Below, piece after piece: positions 5,795-8,593 of a DNA stretch of 8,593 bases. The stretch's first letter is position 1. Each line of letters starts with the position of its first letter. The notes under the pieces are model-generated. The model was not told where the DNA came from, searched no databases, and was given only the letters and a program-made list of their open reading frames with translations. The position numbers and the translations under genes were made by a program. The DNA is from DATGWF01 sp035299585. Its GTDB lineage: Bacteria > Actinomycetota > Actinomycetes > Actinomycetales > Microbacteriaceae. The stretch lies in the NCBI GenBank assembly GCA_035299585.1, contig DATGWF010000025.1, positions 1 to 8,593 of the forward strand, written 5' to 3'.

Positions 5795-6864
5795 GGCGCG
5801 ACCTCTTGAAAGGCCGCAAACGGGAGGCTGGAATCAGGAGCCGTCCACACCATCGGTCGCGCGAGATCATCGAGCACCACGAAACGCAACTGACCGCCGC
5901 GCACCTTTTTGTCGCGTTGCATGACGGCCAAGAGGGCGTTCCAGCGGTCTGCCGGGTACGTTGTCGGCAGCCCAAGTGCGTTCAGAACGCGGCGAGTCCG
6001 ATGGACGATCGCCTCGTCGAGGCCGCGTGCCAGAGCGCTGAGCTCCGCCGCGAACACCAAGCCAACAGATATGGCAGCTCCGTGACGCCACTGATACCGC
6101 TCTGCGTGCTCGATGGCGTGACCGAGCGTGTGCCCGAAGTTCAAATGCTCTCGTCGTCCCTGCTCGGTGAAGTCTTCGCCGACAATTTCTGCCTTCATGG
6201 TGATGGCGAGCTCCATCACTCGTCGGAACTCCGGTGACGACGGGTCGAGAGCCTGATCAACGTCACGCTCGACGATGTCGAGAATTTCCGGGTAGGCAAT
6301 GAGGCCCGCCTTGACGATTTCTGCGAATCCGGCCCGGATTTCGTTCTCGGGCAGGGTGTCGAGGGTGTCAAAGTCGCACAGCACAGCGGCCGGTGAGGTG
6401 AATGTGCCGACGAGGTTCTTGCCTTCGGCAGTGTTGACGCCCGTCTTTCCGCCAATTGCAGCATCGACCATGCCATTGACCGAGGTCGGCATGCTGACGA
6501 ACGGCACCCCCCGAAGCCAGGTTGCGGCAACGAATCCCGCGAGGTCGGTGACTGCGCCACCGCCGAGTCCGATGATGGCGTCGGTGCGGGAAAACTCGGC
6601 CTGGCCGAGCACTTGCCAACAGAATCCGGCAACCTCGATGCGCTTGGCCGCTTCGGCGTCGGGCACCTCGGCGAGAAGCACTTCCCATCGGTCGAGTAGC
6701 GATTCTCGAAGCGCGTTTGCCTTCGCACCGAGCCGACCGGAATGGATGATGAGAATCTTGGAGACACGATCACCGAGCACGGATGCGAGTTGGGTGGTCG
6801 CGCTCGGCCCAATCCAAACGGAGTAGGGCGCGGGTCCGGCAACGCGAATCTCGGTCAAGGTCAT
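5791..6864 (-). CDS. aroB: 3-dehydroquinate synthase
   Basis: AroB converts DAHP to 3-dehydroquinate with NAD+ and a divalent metal, the second step of the shikimate pathway. The 357-residue protein has normal length. The NAD-binding stretch GLGGGAVTDLAGF lies near 99-111, followed by RGVPFVSMPTS, MVDAAIGGKTGVN (132-144) and EGKNLVGTF. Metal ligands are expected at E182 (in AGFAEIVKAG), H245 (in LNFGHTLGHAIE) and H261 (in WRHGAAISVG), and the 16-residue spacing of the two histidines matches the family. PTSVNGM replaces the more usual PTTLLGM. The ATG at 6864 overlaps the aroK stop as ATGA and follows a strong GGAGGAG, so the longer in-frame reading up to 7005 is rejected. Its stop overlaps the aroQ start. 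Confidence 0.98.
   Translation of the reverse strand: MTLTEIRVAGPAPYSVWIGPSATTQLASVLGDRVSKILIIHSGRLGAKANALRESLLDRWEVLLAEVPDAEAAKRIEVAGFCWQVLGQAEFSRTDAIIGLGGGAVTDLAGFVAATWLRGVPFVSMPTSVNGMVDAAIGGKTGVNTAEGKNLVGTFTSPAAVLCDFDTLDTLPENEIRAGFAEIVKAGLIAYPEILDIVERDVDQALDPSSPEFRRVMELAITMKAEIVGEDFTEQGRREHLNFGHTLGHAIEHAERYQWRHGAAISVGLVFAAELSALARGLDEAIVHRTRRVLNALGLPTTYPADRWNALLAVMQRDKKVRGGQLRFVVLDDLARPMVWTAPDSSLPFAAFQEVAP
5802..5807 (-). promoter_or_regulatory. aroQ Shine-Dalgarno site
   Basis: On the minus strand AAGAGG lies 7 nt before the ATG at 5794, inside the end of aroB. The alternative downstream ATG at 5767 has only a GAGG one base away, too close to be used, so this site decides the start. Confidence 0.75.
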
Positions 6865-7382
6865 GATGCGTCTCCTCCATAGCGAGAGCGGTACCACGCA
6901 GCGAGCTCGTCCGCGACCGCTTCCATCGGGCGGTGCGACGTGTCGACGTGGATCGTCCCAAGTCGTTCGTAAATCGGACGGCGTTCGTCCGCAATAGCAA
7001 TCCAACGATCGAGTCCACCGTCGAGCAACAGCGGCCGTTTGCGTTCGCCACGAATTCGGGCTTCGACTGCTTCAGCCGAAACCGACAGGTAGGCCACGGC
7101 GCAACGTTCCAAATCTTTCTGCGTCTCGGCGTCGAGCACCGCACCGCCCCCGGTCGCAATGACGCCACCGGCCTCGATGGCGGCACGGACAATCTCTCTC
7201 TCCAAGCGGCGGAATGCGTCCTGACCGTGTTCGTTGAAGAAGGCCGTGATGGCACCGTTCTCGCGCTCGAACACCGAATCGGTGTCTGTGAAGGTCAGCC
7301 CGAGGCGACGCGCGAGGCGTTTACCCGTGCGCGACTTCCCCGAACCCATCGGGCCGATGAGCACCAGAGGCCGGCGGGGCAT
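6861..7382 (-). CDS. aroK: Shikimate kinase
   Basis: Shikimate kinase phosphorylates shikimate to shikimate 3-phosphate with ATP, the fifth step of the pathway. The 173-residue P-loop protein shows Walker A GPMGSGKS at 10-17 and the substrate-binding DTD at 33-35. FRRLEREI supplies the shikimate-contacting arginine, GVIATGGGAV is the glycine-rich binding loop, and RKRPLL is the lid with its ATP-contacting arginine. RRPIYE near the C-terminus is also typical. The ATG at 7382 is 2 bp from the aroC stop and the stop overlaps aroB, so the gene sits in a tightly coupled series. The Shine-Dalgarno site is weak, and expression probably depends on ribosomes arriving from aroC. Confidence 0.98.
   Translation of the reverse strand: MPRRPLVLIGPMGSGKSRTGKRLARRLGLTFTDTDSVFERENGAITAFFNEHGQDAFRRLEREIVRAAIEAGGVIATGGGAVLDAETQKDLERCAVAYLSVSAEAVEARIRGERKRPLLLDGGLDRWIAIADERRPIYERLGTIHVDTSHRPMEAVADELAAWYRSRYGGDAS
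6872..6878 (-). promoter_or_regulatory. aroB Shine-Dalgarno site
   Basis: On the minus strand GGAGGAG lies 7 nt before the ATG at 6864, within the last codons of aroK. It is the strongest ribosome binding site in the window and fixes the aroB start. Confidence 0.85.
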
Positions 7383-7384
7383 GC

Positions 7385-8578
7385 CTAGCGAATCTCGCTA
7401 CGAAGCGTTTCGGGGATGTTCGCGAGATAGGAATCGAGGTTACGACGCGTCTCAGCGACCGAGTCGCCACCGAATTTCTCAAGCATGGCGTTCGCCAGCA
7501 CGAGCGCAACCATCGCCTCAGCAACCACGCCTGCGGCGGGTACCGCACACACGTCGGAGCGCTGGTGGTGGGCTGCGGCACCCTCACCCGTCGCAACGTC
7601 AACGGTTCGGAGCGCGTGTGGAACCGTGGCTATGGGCTTCATTCCGGCTCGCACCCGCAAAACGGTTCCCGTACTCATGCCACCCTCGGTTCCGCCAGCG
7701 CGGTCCGTTTCGCGTCGGATGCCGGCGGCATCCGCGAGAAGCTCATCGTGAGCCACAGAGCCACGGCGTCTGGTGGTCTCGAAGCCATCGCCAATCTCGA
7801 CGCCCTTAATTGCCTGAATTCCCATGAGGGCACCAGCGAGTTGTGAGTCGAGGCGCCGGTCCCAGTGCACGTGGGAACCGAGTCCGGGTGGCAGGTTGTA
7901 CGCGAGAACCTCGACGATACCGCCGAGCGTGTCGCCGTCCTTGTGTGCCGCCTCAATCTCGGCGACCATCGCGGCGGTGCCGCGCTCGTCGAAGCAGCGC
8001 ACGGGATTCGCGTCGAGGGCGTCCACGTCGGTCTCGGTCGGAAGCGGAAGACCGTCTGCGACTCGAGCCGTTCCGATTGCCACCGTATGGGCAACGAGCG
8101 TCACGCCGAGCTCACGAAGAAACGCTCGAGCAACCGCACCGAGTGCGACTCTGGCGGCCGTCTCCCGGGCGCTCGCGCGCTCCAGGACAGGCCGGGCGTC
8201 ATCAAAGCCGTACTTCTGCATGCCGACGAGATCGGCGTGTCCCGGGCGCGGGCGCGTGAGCGCGGCACCGCGACCCTTCCCGACGGTCTCCGGGTCAACC
8301 GGGGCCGGGTTCATGACCTGCTCCCACTTCGGCCACTCTGTGTTGGCCACACGGAGCGCGACCGGACTGCCCAGGGTCCGTCCATGACGCACCCCTCCCG
8401 AGAACGTCACAGCATCCTGTTGAAAAGACATACGTGCGCCTCGGCCGTAGCCCAAGCGGCGGCGGGCGAGGTCCAGTTGCACCTGCTCGACGAGAATCGG
8501 AACGCCGGCAGGTAGGCCCTCGAGGACGGCGATGAGCTCAGGCCCGTGGGACTCTCCGGCGGTGATCCAGCGCAACAT
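7385..8578 (-). CDS. aroC: Chorismate synthase
   Basis: AroC removes phosphate from 5-enolpyruvylshikimate 3-phosphate to make chorismate, the precursor of aromatic amino acids and folate, using reduced FMN. The 397-residue protein has normal actinobacterial length. It starts MLRWITAGESHGPEL, with H11 in the GESHGP signature. It continues with RRLGYGRGARM, TLGSPVALRV, RPGHADLVGMQKYGFDDARPVLERASARET, and the C-terminal HHQRSDVCAVPAAGVVAEAMVALVLA followed by KFGGDS. All three family signatures are therefore present. Only 15 bp lie upstream in the window (minus strand), with no clear Shine-Dalgarno site or promoter, so whether it starts the operon cannot be judged. aroE and aroA, needed for a full pathway, are not in the window. 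Confidence 0.98.
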   Translation of the reverse strand: MLRWITAGESHGPELIAVLEGLPAGVPILVEQVQLDLARRRLGYGRGARMSFQQDAVTFSGGVRHGRTLGSPVALRVANTEWPKWEQVMNPAPVDPETVGKGRGAALTRPRPGHADLVGMQKYGFDDARPVLERASARETAARVALGAVARAFLRELGVTLVAHTVAIGTARVADGLPLPTETDVDALDANPVRCFDERGTAAMVAEIEAAHKDGDTLGGIVEVLAYNLPPGLGSHVHWDRRLDSQLAGALMGIQAIKGVEIGDGFETTRRRGSVAHDELLADAAGIRRETDRAGGTEGGMSTGTVLRVRAGMKPIATVPHALRTVDVATGEGAAAHHQRSDVCAVPAAGVVAEAMVALVLANAMLEKFGGDSVAETRRNLDSYLANIPETLRSEIR

Positions 8579-8593
8579 TGTTCAATCTTGTCA

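Noticed and set aside
6865..7005. N-terminal extension of aroB
   Set aside because: It overlaps aroK in another frame on the same strand. The ATG at 6864 has GGAGGAG and an ATGA overlap.
7865..8515. Plus-strand open frame of 216 codons antisense to aroC
   Set aside because: It lies wholly under a full-length chorismate synthase gene, and its composition fits an antisense shadow.

Overview
The window looks like chromosomal DNA from a high-GC Actinomycetota, most likely Micrococcales and possibly Microbacteriaceae. The basis is GC-rich wobble positions, GTG starts, and the gene order aroC-aroK-aroB-aroQ-efp-nusB followed by pyrR-pyrB, an order familiar from actinobacteria such as Corynebacterium. 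The family-level placement is inference.

Layout. From the right edge, six minus-strand genes run leftward: aroC, aroK, aroB, aroQ, efp and nusB. Four are shikimate-pathway enzymes, followed by elongation factor P and antiterminator NusB. They are packed with ATGA or TAGTG overlaps or a 2-bp gap, except for 60 bp between aroQ and efp. At the left edge, also on the minus strand, are pyrR and the first two thirds of pyrB, joined by an ATGA overlap. The short pyrR leader holds a good match to a PyrR-binding RNA hairpin just before the ribosome binding site, so UMP-dependent translational repression of pyrR-pyrB is likely.

Between nusB and pyrR, on the opposite strand, sits a tandem array of three paralogous genes (1215-4422). 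All three share a C-terminal domain of about 120 residues with an invariant HEAAH zinc-binding motif, an EYMADC motif 30-37 residues later that could give the third zinc ligand, four conserved cysteines (C-x5-CG, MADC, and one near the end) and a terminal RYW/KYW. The first two carry an N-terminal membrane anchor and a helical, coiled-coil-like stalk with a shared WPP motif. The third instead has a cleavable signal peptide and a 133-residue Ala/Pro/Ser/Thr-rich tail beyond the point where the other two stop. That tail overlaps the 3' end of nusB by 142 bp tail to tail. I do not recognise a named family. The best reading is a set of extracytoplasmic zinc-metallopeptidase-like proteins, two membrane-tethered and one secreted.

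The array is the accessory and potentially new part of the window. Everything else is ordinary core metabolism, apart from the PyrR leader. No gene-free stretch exceeds 300 bases, and I see no tRNA, rRNA, CRISPR or insertion sequence.
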